A stretch of DNA of 64,000 nucleotides from positions 26,810,501 to 26,874,500 of the forward strand of contig NC_080559.1 of the NCBI RefSeq assembly GCF_030253575.1. Direction: 5' to 3'. The translations under genes and the position numbers were made by a program. The DNA comes from Rhododendron vialii. Taxonomy: Eukaryota; Streptophyta; Magnoliopsida; Ericales; Ericaceae. A model generated the notes under the pieces. That model was not told where the DNA came from, ran no database searches, and saw nothing but the letters and a program-made list of their open reading frames with translations. Shown here in pieces: positions 25,901-36,018 of this stretch (position 1 is the first letter of the stretch; each line of letters starts with the position of its first letter).

Positions 25901-28900
25901 TAACTTAACCAGCACCTTTAAGCCCTCTATACATTGCGGCAAAGGAAAATATGATGCTACAACCTGCATAAAAGCAATCAAAAATAATTATTGCAGTTAC
26001 CGAACCATTGAAGGATAACATAAAGGGAAAATTAGCCATAAGGACGGTAAAATTGTTTTCATTTAGGGGAAGGACGCCAGCAAAATAGTTTTTAGTGGAG
26101 GTCCTTCAACTTTGAGTTTTTTAGCCAGAAGGCCAAAACATGTTTAGACACTTTCATAGGATTTTAGGATTCACTTTCCTATTATAGGGTTTTAGTGGTT
26201 TAGGCACTTTGATAGGGTACCCTAGGGTTTTAGGCACATTTGTCCTTATGTTTGATTGCAAAAGGTGCTTGTCCTTGAGCTTAAAAAATAAATATGAGGG
26301 ATTTTTGGCTAAGTCTCCCTAACATAAATGATTCAACAAATAGAGCAGAAAAAATCTTCTAAATATTGGAGGAAAACTAAATTTCAAAGGAAAACAAGCA
26401 TATGACCACAAAAGGAACTGCAAGAATTACGTGAACAGAGAAAAAGAAGAAAACATGTGGATGCTGCTTACTAGAGAGTCCAAGTCGTAAGCAGAAGACT
26501 TCATCAACCCTGTGAAGTATGCTTCGTCCCACGGCTCTAGGTCACCATTTGTTTGGCCACTCTTCTCTCTTTTAAAATCCGAAATCCCCTTAAGTTCCTA
26601 CGAGACAATAGCTGATCATTTAAGCACAATAAGTGTAACAAGTCTTCATCGGGCGAGTTAAGATAATACATGTGGTGAAGATAATACCTTATCAGCCGCG
26701 GGCCTGACCATTTCACTCATCTCAAGCAAAAAGGACATTACAACCTCGGGGGATGAAGCCATATTTGGATGCACGGCAAATTCAGAATAAGACTTGTAAC
26801 CCATTATCTGCATACGCCTACAACAAAGCATGTTAAGGGCTCTCTACATTACAGCAAAAAGAGCACTTCCATCTAATGTAGCGCAGATAAATCTCTGGTG
26901 CATTCTCCTTCATAGGAAAGAATGTAAGAATATGGATGACTAGAATTTCTGCCAACAATAGTTCAAATTCCTGCTTCCCTTCACAGCTTGGATTTATTTC
27001 TGAGTCTAAAATCATGGGACCTCACTCACTGGTTATGGCAAAGTATGACAGGACATCAAAATATTGTTACATCACTTGAAATTTGCAAAGTTCAGTTAGA
27101 AAATGACAAATTTTAAGTTCATGTGCAGAGATGAGCATTAAGGACATTCTGTAGATACATATCTCATGGAAAAAGTACAACATAACAAAGACCAATAATC
27201 TCTTACAGGTGTTAAAAAAAATTCCATTGACAATTGACCATTTTACACTCATGGCAAACACACAGGACTTCATCCCGGGTAAAGCTGGATTTCTTCAAAG
27301 ATATCACTTCAATTTCCTGAGATTTCTCCTCAAAGAGAGGACAAGCATCAAACCCTTTCAAGTATAGGGTCATAGTCCAAAAACCAACATCGAAGGGTTA
27401 GTAACAGACCCACCGAACATATATCACATCAAACCATCCGACACGTGATTAGAAAATGTCTTGCAAGAGTATACAATTTATTAGGAAGAGTACAAAACAG
27501 TAAATGAAGACAAATTTAACCTGAGCAATCTCGTGACGGGTAGCAATAAGCTTATCAAGAACACCAATGTTTGCTGATGGGACAGAATTTCCTTTCACAT
27601 ATGCCATCTTCCTAACCTGCCCCCCGTTCAAATGTAGTTTGATGAAATAAACTATGCTTGATTGAATTGCAATAAAATAAAAAAAAATGGAAAGTGAACA
27701 ATAAGAATAACTTAAAAATCTCTTCTAAACTCTCAAATTAAGCCTAGGAGCCTCAAGTATACAAATACATGTTGACACAGTTCGTTGAACTTCATCCACA
27801 GGGTGTAGCAGTAAAATGGTAATTGAACTTTGCAGCAAGTATTCAAAGACCGCACGGGATGTTATCCATCAACAGCTCCACCTTTAAGTCAGATTGGAAT
27901 TGCAGACTCCAGGACTCGACACTTATTAATCAATTGTTTCAGAAACAGAAACATCAAAGAGAGCAAATAAAGCTACCTCAGAATCTGATGCCCATTGTAG
28001 AACAGATGACAAAGTACTCGGCTCTGTTATGATCCGGAATCCTTTTTCCTTCATGTTACCTCTTGACTTTGATGATTCCCCAGATGCACTGGATGTGGAA
28101 CGGTAAATGGGCTTAACAAGATGGTGCAACAATTTTGGAATACGTGATGCCGGAAATATATCCACATAACCTGGGTCAGTGGTGATATTTTCATTGAACC
28201 TGACCAAAAGGAGGCACACAAATATCATAATCAGTTATTCAGTTACATAGACCTTGTCCAATTAGATAATGAATGAGATTTCCTTTACCATTGAATAGCG
28301 GAGTATGACACTATACCTTTAAGTGAATGAAAGGGGATAAAACATAAGGGCTCTGTTTTTTCTTTTTTGAAATGAACATAAGGGCTATCTAAGTCACTTT
28401 AAAAAGTAAAACCAATATAAGGAACGGTATTTATACTGATGCAAATTGGTGGTTTGTATGTCAACATGAATGCTATTTTTTGACAGGAACTAAATAGGCT
28501 GGCGTGCAAAATATTTAAATATATGGGAAGGTCACCACAAGCTTAGAAGTTACAATAGTCAAACATCACTCAAATCAAGATTGCATATATATTTATATAG
28601 ATATATATTTATTAACTATGGCCTCCTTTTAGTTTTGCTTGTCTACTGCGCCAAGAAATCGAGAAGAACTGGAATAACTCAGAAAGTGAATGGTGCTTTT
28701 CCAGAACATATCAGATAAGGGATGAATCACTGCCTGCTGAGACAATGCTAACACCCATATATATCATCAGAAGAATAAAGGGTAATTCATCAAAAAGACA
28801 CATTACAACAAATATAAACAGTAGACAAGACCAAATAAAGATAAATTCACTTACTCCCTACACAAATGAGAACTGTCTATCTGCAGCTGATTAACTCGCT

Positions 28901-29616
28901 CCAGTTTATCTGCATGGCATTAAATGTAGGTTTAGTTGGGTGGAAAGAGAAAATGCCACCGTCAGAACTCAAAGCTAAAGGATGAAAGCACAAGTACCGG
29001 CACCGAGATGAATTCCACCCTTCTCAAAGTCAATGCGGAGCGAATGGGCTGCCCTTTGAGCTTCTTCACTAATCGACCTTCCATCTTTCCCTGCTTTTAT
29101 CACCGCTTTATATAGTGCATGATTCGTATTAAGATACTGCATGCCATCAAAAATATTTCTTAATGTTATTTCGCCAAAAGAAAAACATATTAACGTGCAT
29201 TGTTGGTTATTCCTAAAACAACAAAATTGCTTCGGTTAGCGTCTCATTGTGTTTCAATCGACGGAATGGAACTTGGTATTCCACTAACACAGACAGTTCA
29301 CCCGCCCCTAAAATCCCGTTCCACTTGCCATGAAGAAGTGAAACAAAAAATCCGAATAAAATTCAGTCACCTCACATGTATATATTCGTTGATCCTCAGC
29401 GACGCCTTGTTGGCCTCCTCAACAAATTCCCTACGTAACAAAAAGTGTTCCTTTAACCACTAGTAACTTACATCCAACATAATTAAAAGCAAAAAAATGC
29501 AACAATGTAAGAACCTGTCCGGGTGGGTATGCCTACATAGTTCCGCGGAGTCGACAACTGAACAAACCTGCCGAAAGAAATATCACAATTACCATTTGCA
29601 TTCAAAACTACACATC

Positions 29617-29658
<42 letters not shown>

Positions 29659-30152
29659 TGTGTCTGATATTTCGTCCATGGCCCGTATAATTTCTCTAGA
29701 CGATGGCATTCCAGAAACGTAATTGACAAGCTCACCAGACCTGACGAAGCAAAGCTTAGATATCAATAGTCAGCTAACAAAGTTATAAAACAATCTCCTA
29801 TTCAATACATAATATATCTTATTCACCCAAAATAAGGACAAAAATTCCTATTCAGTCAGCATTGCTGAGAAAACAATGACAATTTGATAGTCTTGAGCAT
29901 TGGAAAAACATATCTTCTCCTTTCTTTTCTGCCAATTTCTGAGCAACCAAAACGGAGTTACTGTGGGGAGTTAGGATTCGCTTACCGCTCTATTGCTTCG
30001 TCGACGAAACGACGAAAGCCGTTGGCGGTCTTGAGATGGTCGAAGCCGTAGAGACCGGTGTCCTTGATTAGCGGTGCGGTTGAGGTGTGGAAGCGGTGGG
30101 GGTTGGTCCAGAGACGGAGGTTCGATGTTTGTCGGCGTATTAGGGCCGCCAT
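19989..30152 (-). CDS. OCT1: Mitochondrial octapeptidyl aminopeptidase / intermediate peptidase (M3 metallopeptidase), 17 exons
   Basis: Exons in transcript order: 29986-30152, 29659-29740, 29515-29567, 29376-29430, 28998-29136, 28855-28909, 27977-28199, 27521-27616, 26688-26807, 26472-26597, 25808-25963, 24537-24653, 24225-24350, 24064-24131, 22599-22734, 22315-22480, 19989-20236. All joins keep frame, giving about 710 residues, close to the Arabidopsis homologue At5g51540. The N-terminus MAALIRRQTSNLRLWTNPHR is basic with no acidic residue, as in a mitochondrial presequence. FHEFGHALH holds the zinc ligands His492 and His496 and catalytic Glu493; the third ligand is probably Glu521 in LAETPSNLFE. 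FHEFGHALHSLLSRT is typical of the MIP branch rather than plastid oligopeptidases. Known family role: it removes an octapeptide from imported matrix proteins after MPP cleavage. The long last intron carries a retroposon. Confidence 0.95.
20237..22314 (-). other. Last intron of OCT1
   Basis: A 2.1-kb intron bounded by GTATCA and ATATAG on the minus strand. About 40% of it is the retroposon at 20986-21847; the rest is AT-rich and without recognised features. Confidence 0.7.
20986..21847 (+). mobile_element. L1-type retroposon with poly-A tail and target duplication, in the last intron of OCT1
   Basis: The same 16 bases (AAAGAAGCTCCTCCTC) stand at 20986-21001 and 21832-21847. Between them an approximately 830-bp GC-rich insert ends in AATAAAATGTTTGCTTCGCC, TTTCA and a 14-17-base A run. 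That tail and the long target duplication are signatures of LINE-driven insertion, and the terminus resembles plant L1 3' ends. No reverse-transcriptase motif is visible, so it is a 5'-truncated or non-autonomous copy. Its strand is opposite to the host gene. Open frames on both strands (for example 21291-21821) follow from GC-rich content. Confidence 0.75.
22735..24063 (-). other. OCT1 intron 14, nothing recognised
   Basis: AT-rich intron of 1.3 kb with an A run near 23108-23120 and another near 23281-23294. It has no supported element. Other OCT1 introns longer than 300 bp (24654-25807, 25964-26471, 26808-27520, 27617-27976, 28200-28854) were also read and gave no recognised element. Confidence 0.5.
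29619..29656. repeat. GA/CT microsatellite at an OCT1 splice donor
   Basis: About 38 bp of AG dinucleotides on the plus strand. On the OCT1 strand it is a CT tract beginning directly after the GTAC donor of intron 2. Confidence 0.95.
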
Positions 30153-31717
30153 GGCTCGCTGATTGGGAGGCGGCTAGGTGGTGGTGTGGAAACCTGAAGC
30201 CTATGAGTTTAGACTGCGATTGTGGGTACCCGGTGGGGAGGTACGGGTCGGAACAGATTACGTGACTTTTATAGCTCGGGGCTTTGGAGGGTCCGAATAT
30301 ATCTAGAGCTTTGGTCAGGGTCGGATTAGCATGCGACCGTCTCACTCACGTTTCAAATCGTTTATGAAGTTATATTCGAAATTATATAAGTTCGTCGACC
30401 GAACATCATTTTGAACAATTCTAACACTTGCCCTACCAAGAGTTTTCGAGAAAAAATATAATATGTTATTTGCATCTATATTTTGAGTTTTTGTACTAGT
30501 ACTATTTTACTTTTGAAATAAATAGTGATGAACATTTTTTTTTATACAATTATAATTATATGATAAGTTTGAATAGTGAGGTACCAGAGTAATTGAATAA
30601 GTTGATTGAAATATATGTGAAAATCTTTTCTTGGAAGTAATTTGCCAATTTACATTAACAAAACTTAATAGCGTCTTTCATTTGTTATAATTTCTTTTTA
30701 TAACTTTCACCGTACAAGCTTGAAATTCTGTGTTTGTCCATAACTTTGGCGATTCCAAACACACGTCGTCCTTTATCTCTTTTGGAGTACGAGGAAATGA
30801 ACTTAAAGAATAAGGGAAAGTAGGAAGGGGAGGAAGTGAGGAAAAAATTCATAATAGCATCATGCGCATCTTATCTTGTTTTAATCCTAACATATTAATG
30901 ATGATCCCACTCTCTCCTATCTATTCTAATCTAATATCTAATATCTAATATCTAAAGTATAATATATATATATATATATATAATATCTAATATATAATGG
31001 GTGAGCACCATTTGATGTGGACAAATTTTGAAGCAGGCTCACATTTTCCCTTTCCCAAATTGCCACACGTAAATGAAATGTTTTACAATTAAAGTAACCT
31101 CTGTACCCAATAACTGAATGGACAACAATGTAAAAAAAAATCGACCCAAGTTATCCCACGTACAAACACACCTTGCAGTTACACACTGATCAGTTATTCA
31201 TCACCTCCTGCAGACCAATCCCGAAATAGCGAAATCCCATTTTACTGACAAAAGCTTTGTATACATCTACAAATTGACTACAAAACATAATCTATGCTAG
31301 CTTACATGTGGAGTATATTTTATTTTAGTTTTTCTAATTTTTCTAACAATTTTTTCTAACTTGAGTCGTATGTTTTTTTAGTGGAGCATTCTACAGGTGC
31401 ATCGCTATAAACTAGAGTCCGGAGCACACGCGATGCGTGTGCAAGTCGGATTTTAATAATTTTTGATCGAATTAAGTTTGATAAAAAAAATTTAAGCAAA
31501 AACTTGCTCCACAAGTTAGATCCCTATTCCAGTTCAAGTTATACGTACTTGTTTTCGGCAGCCTTTAATATGCTGCAGGGATGAAATCATTCACTACTAG
31601 TTCAGGAGAAAACCTCTGAAGATTAGGAGATCGAGCAGTTTGAGATTGATAAATCCATACGGTTACCAAAACAAAACCCCAAGTCTAATCACAATAGGAA
31701 TGGGATTGATAATAATC
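30153..31717. other. Intergenic between OCT1 and the CAF1 gene; contains duplicated blocks
   Basis: The first 100-200 bp must contain the OCT1 promoter; I found no clear TATA box. A short TA microsatellite lies at 30963-30982. Segments 31227-31263 and 31264-31460 recur at 34343-34378 and 34964-35157 (see the repeat entry). A lone end of the palindromic element family begins at 31412. Confidence 0.55.
31227..31460 (+). repeat. Left copy of a direct duplication flanking the CAF1 gene
   Basis: The first 36 bases (GCGAAATCCCATTTTACTG then CAAAAGCTTTGTAT) reappear at 34343-34378. The following approximately 195 bases, containing CATAATCTATGCTAGCTTAC and AACTTGAGTCGTATG and ending in a palindromic-element end, reappear at 34964-35157. 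In the right copy the two parts are separated by about 585 bp, as if interrupted by a later insertion. Confidence 0.75.
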
Positions 31718-31724
31718 TATAAAA
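31718..31724 (+). promoter_or_regulatory. Likely TATA box of the CAF1 gene
   Basis: TATAAAA lies about 125 bp upstream of the start codon, leaving room for a leader of roughly 95 bases that includes a GAGAGAGAGAG tract directly before the start. Confidence 0.5.
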
Positions 31725-31848
31725 TCATCCCTCTCATCGTCTCACATAGCCATCTACAAATTCCGTCCTTTCGCATATTCATCTAGCATAAGAAAATTTT
31801 GTTTATTTTGTGGTCTAAAACAAGCAACAGAGAGAGAGAGAAGAAACC

Positions 31849-32664
31849 ATGTATTCTTTGAAAAAGCCCGTAATGATTCGAGAGGTGTGGGCTCGAAACC
31901 TGGTAGAGGAATTGTTTTTGATTGATCAGATTATGCCCCATTACCCATACATTGCCATGGATACCGAATTCCCGGGTACAATCTTTTCTCCGGCGATTGA
32001 GAAACATCGACTCTCTCAGCTCTCTCCCGACCAAAACTACTCTGTCATGAAGGCGAACGTCGATGCCCTCAAGCTCATTCAACTAGGCCTCACCCTCTCC
32101 GACTCTGGTGGGAATCTCCCTGGAACCCATTGCTTCTACGTTTGGGAATTCAATTTCCGGGATTTCAACGTCGATGTCGATTCCTCCAACCCGGATTCTA
32201 TCGCTCTGCTGAAACAACAAGGAATCGATTTCCAAAGGAACAAGAAATACGGCATTGACTCGGCGGAATTCAGGCGTCTGCTTCTGAGTTCGAGAATCCT
32301 TTCACCGATGGTACATTGGATCACCTTCCACGGCGCCTACGATTTCGGATTTCTGCTCAAGATTTTGACAAGGAGAAGGTTGCCAGAGGACCTCAGCATG
32401 TTCATGGGGTTGGTGAATACCTACTTTGGTGGGGCTGTGTACGACATGAAACACATGATGCAGAACTGTGATGGATTATATGGTGGGCTGGAGAGGGTGG
32501 CCAAAACCCTAGGAGTCGATCGTGTGGCTGGAAAGAGTCATCCAGCTGGTTCAGATAGTCTACTCATAATGCAAACATTGGTGAAGCTAATAGCGTTGTA
32601 CTTTGGTGGAAAAGAGGGGAAACAAACTATTGAGTTTCGCTCCGCGTTGTATGGATTGATTTAA
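31849..32664 (+). CDS. CAF1: CCR4-associated factor 1 (CAF1) deadenylase, intronless
   Basis: A single 271-codon frame. It encodes a DEDD-family 3'-5' exoribonuclease that, as the CAF1 subunit of the CCR4-NOT complex, shortens mRNA poly-A tails in the cytoplasm. The acidic metal-binding residues are visible: Asp38 and Glu40 in AMDTEFPG, Asp165 in HGAYDFGFLLK and Asp236 with His231 in SHPAGSDSL. The N-terminal VWARNLVEEL and the YFGGAVYDMKHMM segment are also typical. Length and lack of introns match most plant CAF1 genes (Arabidopsis CAF1a/b and CAF1-9/-10/-11 types), many of which respond quickly to stress. The exact paralogue cannot be assigned. It ends without the longer C-terminal tail of some homologues. 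The gene lies between partly duplicated flanks. Confidence 0.95.
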   Translation: MYSLKKPVMIREVWARNLVEELFLIDQIMPHYPYIAMDTEFPGTIFSPAIEKHRLSQLSPDQNYSVMKANVDALKLIQLGLTLSDSGGNLPGTHCFYVWEFNFRDFNVDVDSSNPDSIALLKQQGIDFQRNKKYGIDSAEFRRLLLSSRILSPMVHWITFHGAYDFGFLLKILTRRRLPEDLSMFMGLVNTYFGGAVYDMKHMMQNCDGLYGGLERVAKTLGVDRVAGKSHPAGSDSLLIMQTLVKLIALYFGGKEGKQTIEFRSALYGLI

Positions 32665-33421
32665 CGTGAACGAGTAAGATTCTGTCTTTCTTTTTTCGGG
32701 TGTATATATCTATAGCCTTAGCGAATGTTTTTTAGAAGTCAAAACATTGCATATATTGCGGTCATAACAAAAGAAAGACGGATGTTAGGTTACTGTAAGG
32801 AGTCGAAAATTTTCAATTAGGTCAAATCCTTCCGGATCAAAAAAAGAAAAGAAAAAAAGGGGGGTCAAACCATTGACCATAGAGCTATAGATGCCCAGGG
32901 TCAAGTACTATTTCTCTTCATTCTTCAATCTACAATTTCGTTAGGAATGACTATTATGGATAGAATGTTGGAATTATTCTACAGTAATTCTGTTGAAGAA
33001 ATTTTGGAATTATTAATGCGATACTCGATATGTTTCATTATTCTGGATATTGTAATTTTTCTATCATACTGTATATATACTAGTAGTAGTATTCAATTTG
33101 GTAGACGTTTCAATTATGGTACTATAATCGGAGTTAATTGATATTTCCTCTGTCTTATTTTTTTTTTGTCCTTTTTTGATATTCTTGTCAGCTTTCAATC
33201 GCTTATATTTTCCAATATGAATCTCCAAAAATATGTAATATGGATCTTGTTTGATAGTTCTCGATTAGGTCTGTAATACAAAATTTTCAAAATTATGAAA
33301 AATATTATAGATTGAGAGATATAAGCGTTTAAAGAACGATACGAATAACAAAAATGGACAACCAAAATAATACAAAATTATTCCACCGTTTAAACAAGAG
33401 ATATGAGGGATTTTATATTGA
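32665..33421. other. 3' flank of CAF1 and a degraded foldback
   Basis: The first part should hold the CAF1 3' untranslated region. Between about 33140 and 33375 two degenerate inverted arms (around TTTTGTCCTTTTTTGAT on the left, and the inverse of GTTGTCCATTTTTGTTAT on the right) suggest an old Stowaway-like MITE. The 64-codon frame at 32947-33141 has no recognisable motif. Confidence 0.4.
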
Positions 33422-33557
33422 CTAAAGGCTGGGGCGTGTGCACGTCGAATTTTGTCAAAATTTGTGAAAATTCAATCAAATATCAAACGGAAGCTATTGT
33501 ACAAATTTTAACTAAATCCGAGTTGCACACGCATCGAGTGTGCCCCGGTATCTTTAG
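33422..33557. mobile_element. Palindromic element with Helitron-like ends, copy C
   Basis: A 136-bp copy with CTAAAGGCTGGGG at the left and the inverse form, GCCCCGGTATCTTTAG, at the right. The right arm keeps the CACACGCATCGAGTGTG hairpin; the left arm has lost part of it. The inner arms are AT-rich, as in the copy at 3348. Confidence 0.6.
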
Positions 33558-33678
33558 ATGAAAATCATGAGATATTTGAAACTAACAAAGCAATCGAACG
33601 ATGGGTTACGAAATTGTTTACCTATTGAAGAAGAAGCAGAAGACAAATAATAATTAGATATACAGTCATACTACTCAC

Positions 33679-34035
33679 ACAATAATTGTGCACAGATTAC
33701 AATATGTGGCTCACTCTGGGTCTCACACAAATGATCCGATCCGTTCATTAAATGTAAAACATTCTTTCAAAGGTTTCGCAAAAATCAGCTCAATCCGATG
33801 CCTATAAGTGCTTGATCCAATCATCTAACTTTTTTATTTAGGTTTTAAGATAATGAAAAATTAGATGATTGGATTGAGTTTCTGTAGGTATCGGATTGAG
33901 CTGATTTTTTGCGAGAACCCTTGCAAAAATATTTTACATTTAATTTTATAAACATGTCAGATTATTTATGTGGGATCCGAAGTGGATCCCACATCGTAAT
34001 CTGTGCACGATTTGTGCAAAAAAATCTGTGTGAGT
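33679..34035. mobile_element. MITE with outer and inner inverted arms
   Basis: The outer ends are inverted copies containing GTGCACAGATTAC (about 33691 on the left, and its inverse near 34000 on the right). Inner arms at 33776-33832 and 33860-33926 pair through AATCAGCTCAATCCGAT and TTGGATCCAATCATCTAA-like segments. The inner arms resemble those of the element at 8582-8813. Confidence 0.7.
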
Positions 34036-34963
34036 ATCATTTCTGATATAGAAACAGAAGGGGGGAGAAAATGGACACGAGGTCTCAAGCATAAGGAACC
34101 ATTGTGCTGCGGTTCCTCTTCTCCGAGTGGACCGTGTAGAAAAACTGCCAATGCAGCTAGCAGTAACTTATTGGAATTTGGAGGAGCAGTTACTAATCGG
34201 AAGATGAATTACATGTTTATCCTTGCATTAAGGAATTCAATAAGCTAATTCATTGTAAAAAAACAAGGAAATAGGGACTTTTAAGGAAATTTAAAATGTG
34301 AGCCAGCTTCAAAGGGAAGTCCTCACCAAATGGCGAAATCCCATTTTACTGGCAAAAGCTTTGTATTTATATAAAATAAAACAGCTCAGTATTTGAATCT
34401 TATGTACATAAATCTAACGGCCCAAACTATCCCTCATAAATCCTACAGCTGAGAAGAGTCCTAGGGCTGAAATATCTTATTTTCAATCTTCTCTAACATT
34501 TCTTATTCCAACTCTCTTTTGTTATGGAAAGATAGAAAGCAATAAAATTTCATTGCCCAAAAAAGAGTCAGATTTTGGAATAAGAAAGGGAAGTAATTTT
34601 TGAAACCTTAGCACTCTCTCTCTCTCTCCGAAACAAGGCGAAATCATCTTTAACTTTTTCTATCCCAACTCTATTTTGTTATGGAAAGATAGAAAATAAT
34701 AAAATTTCATGTATAAAATTAGTGCAAGATAGATGTAAACTAAATATAAACTAAATAAAAAGGTAAGAAATACTTTTGTTTATCGGTTGATCAATTTCAA
34801 ATTTTTTGGTGCGTGTATTTTTTTCAGTAAACTAAACAAAAGGGTAAAAAAATTCTTCCCATATAATTTATTTTCGTTGGCGGGGTGGTTAATAGTTTCG
34901 CAATTCATTTTAGTTGTGTTCAAAACGCATTGCGCCGTGCTTTCAGGCATGGGCAAACTCTAG
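34036..34963. other. Intergenic with duplicated fragments
   Basis: 34343-34378 matches 31227-31263. 34292-34312 matches the inverse of 31028-31048 with one mismatch. Two nearby copies of TTTTGTTATGGAAAGATAGA occur at 34518 and 34675, so the insert between the duplicated parts is itself internally repeated. No gene. Confidence 0.5.
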
Positions 34964-35157
34964 TAGATCTACAAATTGACTCCAAAACATAATCTATGCT
35001 AGCTTACATGTTATATTTTGTTTTAGTTTTTCTAATTTTTGTAACATTTTTTTTTTAACTTGAGTCGTATGTTTTTTTAGTGGAACATTCTATAAGTGCA
35101 TCGCTATAAATTAGAGGCTGGGGCACACGCGATGCGTGTGCAAGTCGGATTTTTACA
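34964..35157 (+). repeat. Right copy of the duplication flanking CAF1
   Basis: Matches 31264-31460 over about 195 bp with scattered substitutions and small indels. It includes the segment leading into a palindromic-element end and the preceding TGCATCGCTATAAA. Confidence 0.75.
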
Positions 35158-35240
35158 TTTTTTGATTAAATTTTTACAATTTCAAAATCCGACTTGCACA
35201 TTCATCGCGTGTGTCCCGACCTCTAGTTTATAGCGATGCA
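35096..35240. mobile_element. Palindromic element with Helitron-like ends, copy D, with extended arms
   Basis: The core 35111-35226 starts TTAGAGGCTGGGG and ends with the inverse form CCTCTAG. Both arms carry the CACACGC/GCGTGTG hairpin, slightly altered on the right. Outside the core the bases TGCATCGCTATAAA (35097-35110) are matched by their inverse at 35227-35240, so the foldback extends beyond the usual ends. Confidence 0.65.
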
Positions 35241-35489
35241 CCTATAAAGGAAGAACAACATTTTGGTGTCTCCTTTTTTGAAGCCCGGTCATATATTTTC
35301 GTTTTCCATAAATGCCCTCCAAAAAAAACATAATTCAAAATAGTTAACTGTGTGGAATTAACTGTTGGGTCTAGATGGTAAAATTACATCTGCCACAATT
35401 GCCTATCTCACGTTTCCACTCAAAATTTTGACAGAAGACTGCCACAAGTCAAGACCAGTCGCCATCGAGCCTGCTATCATCCTCTTTTT

Positions 35490-35560
35490 CTGATTATTGT
35501 TTGATCAAATTTATATCAAAATCAAAATTGCACACGTATTGCGTGTGCTTCGGCCTCTAG
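35490..35560 (+). mobile_element. Lone right end of the palindromic element, copy E
   Basis: TTGCACACGTATTGCGTGTG is followed by CTTCGGCCTCTAG and then T. Only a short AT-rich stretch precedes it and no left arm is present. Confidence 0.5.
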
Positions 35561-35804
35561 TCAACCGTTATGATTGAGTAAGGCTGGAGATCCATCAAGT
35601 CAGTGAATTTTGTGAATAGAACTAGATTATAATTTTTGTCCTGCTCGCTAACTTCTAACTAATAGAAGTATAACCTACCACAATTACAGTGGTATAGAAA
35701 CACAGAAGTATGGCCTATTATAAGATGCTAATCATGCACAATGTTAAGTTAATAAGGGTATTTTGATAAAATTACAAACAATTAGGTCTTTTTTTAACGT
35801 GCAT

Positions 35805-35975
35805 GTTAGCCCAGTCCAAAAGTAACCATAAGTAAAACATAACCAAATCTTCACGCGATTACACGGGTACTACAATTCTCCCCGCATCTCGCTTAAGGTG
35901 TTGCAGAACAAGTCACACAACATCTTAAGCTTGAAACGGGTGGCTATACCGGACCATTAAAAGAGAAGAAGACAG

Positions 35976-36018
<43 letters not shown>

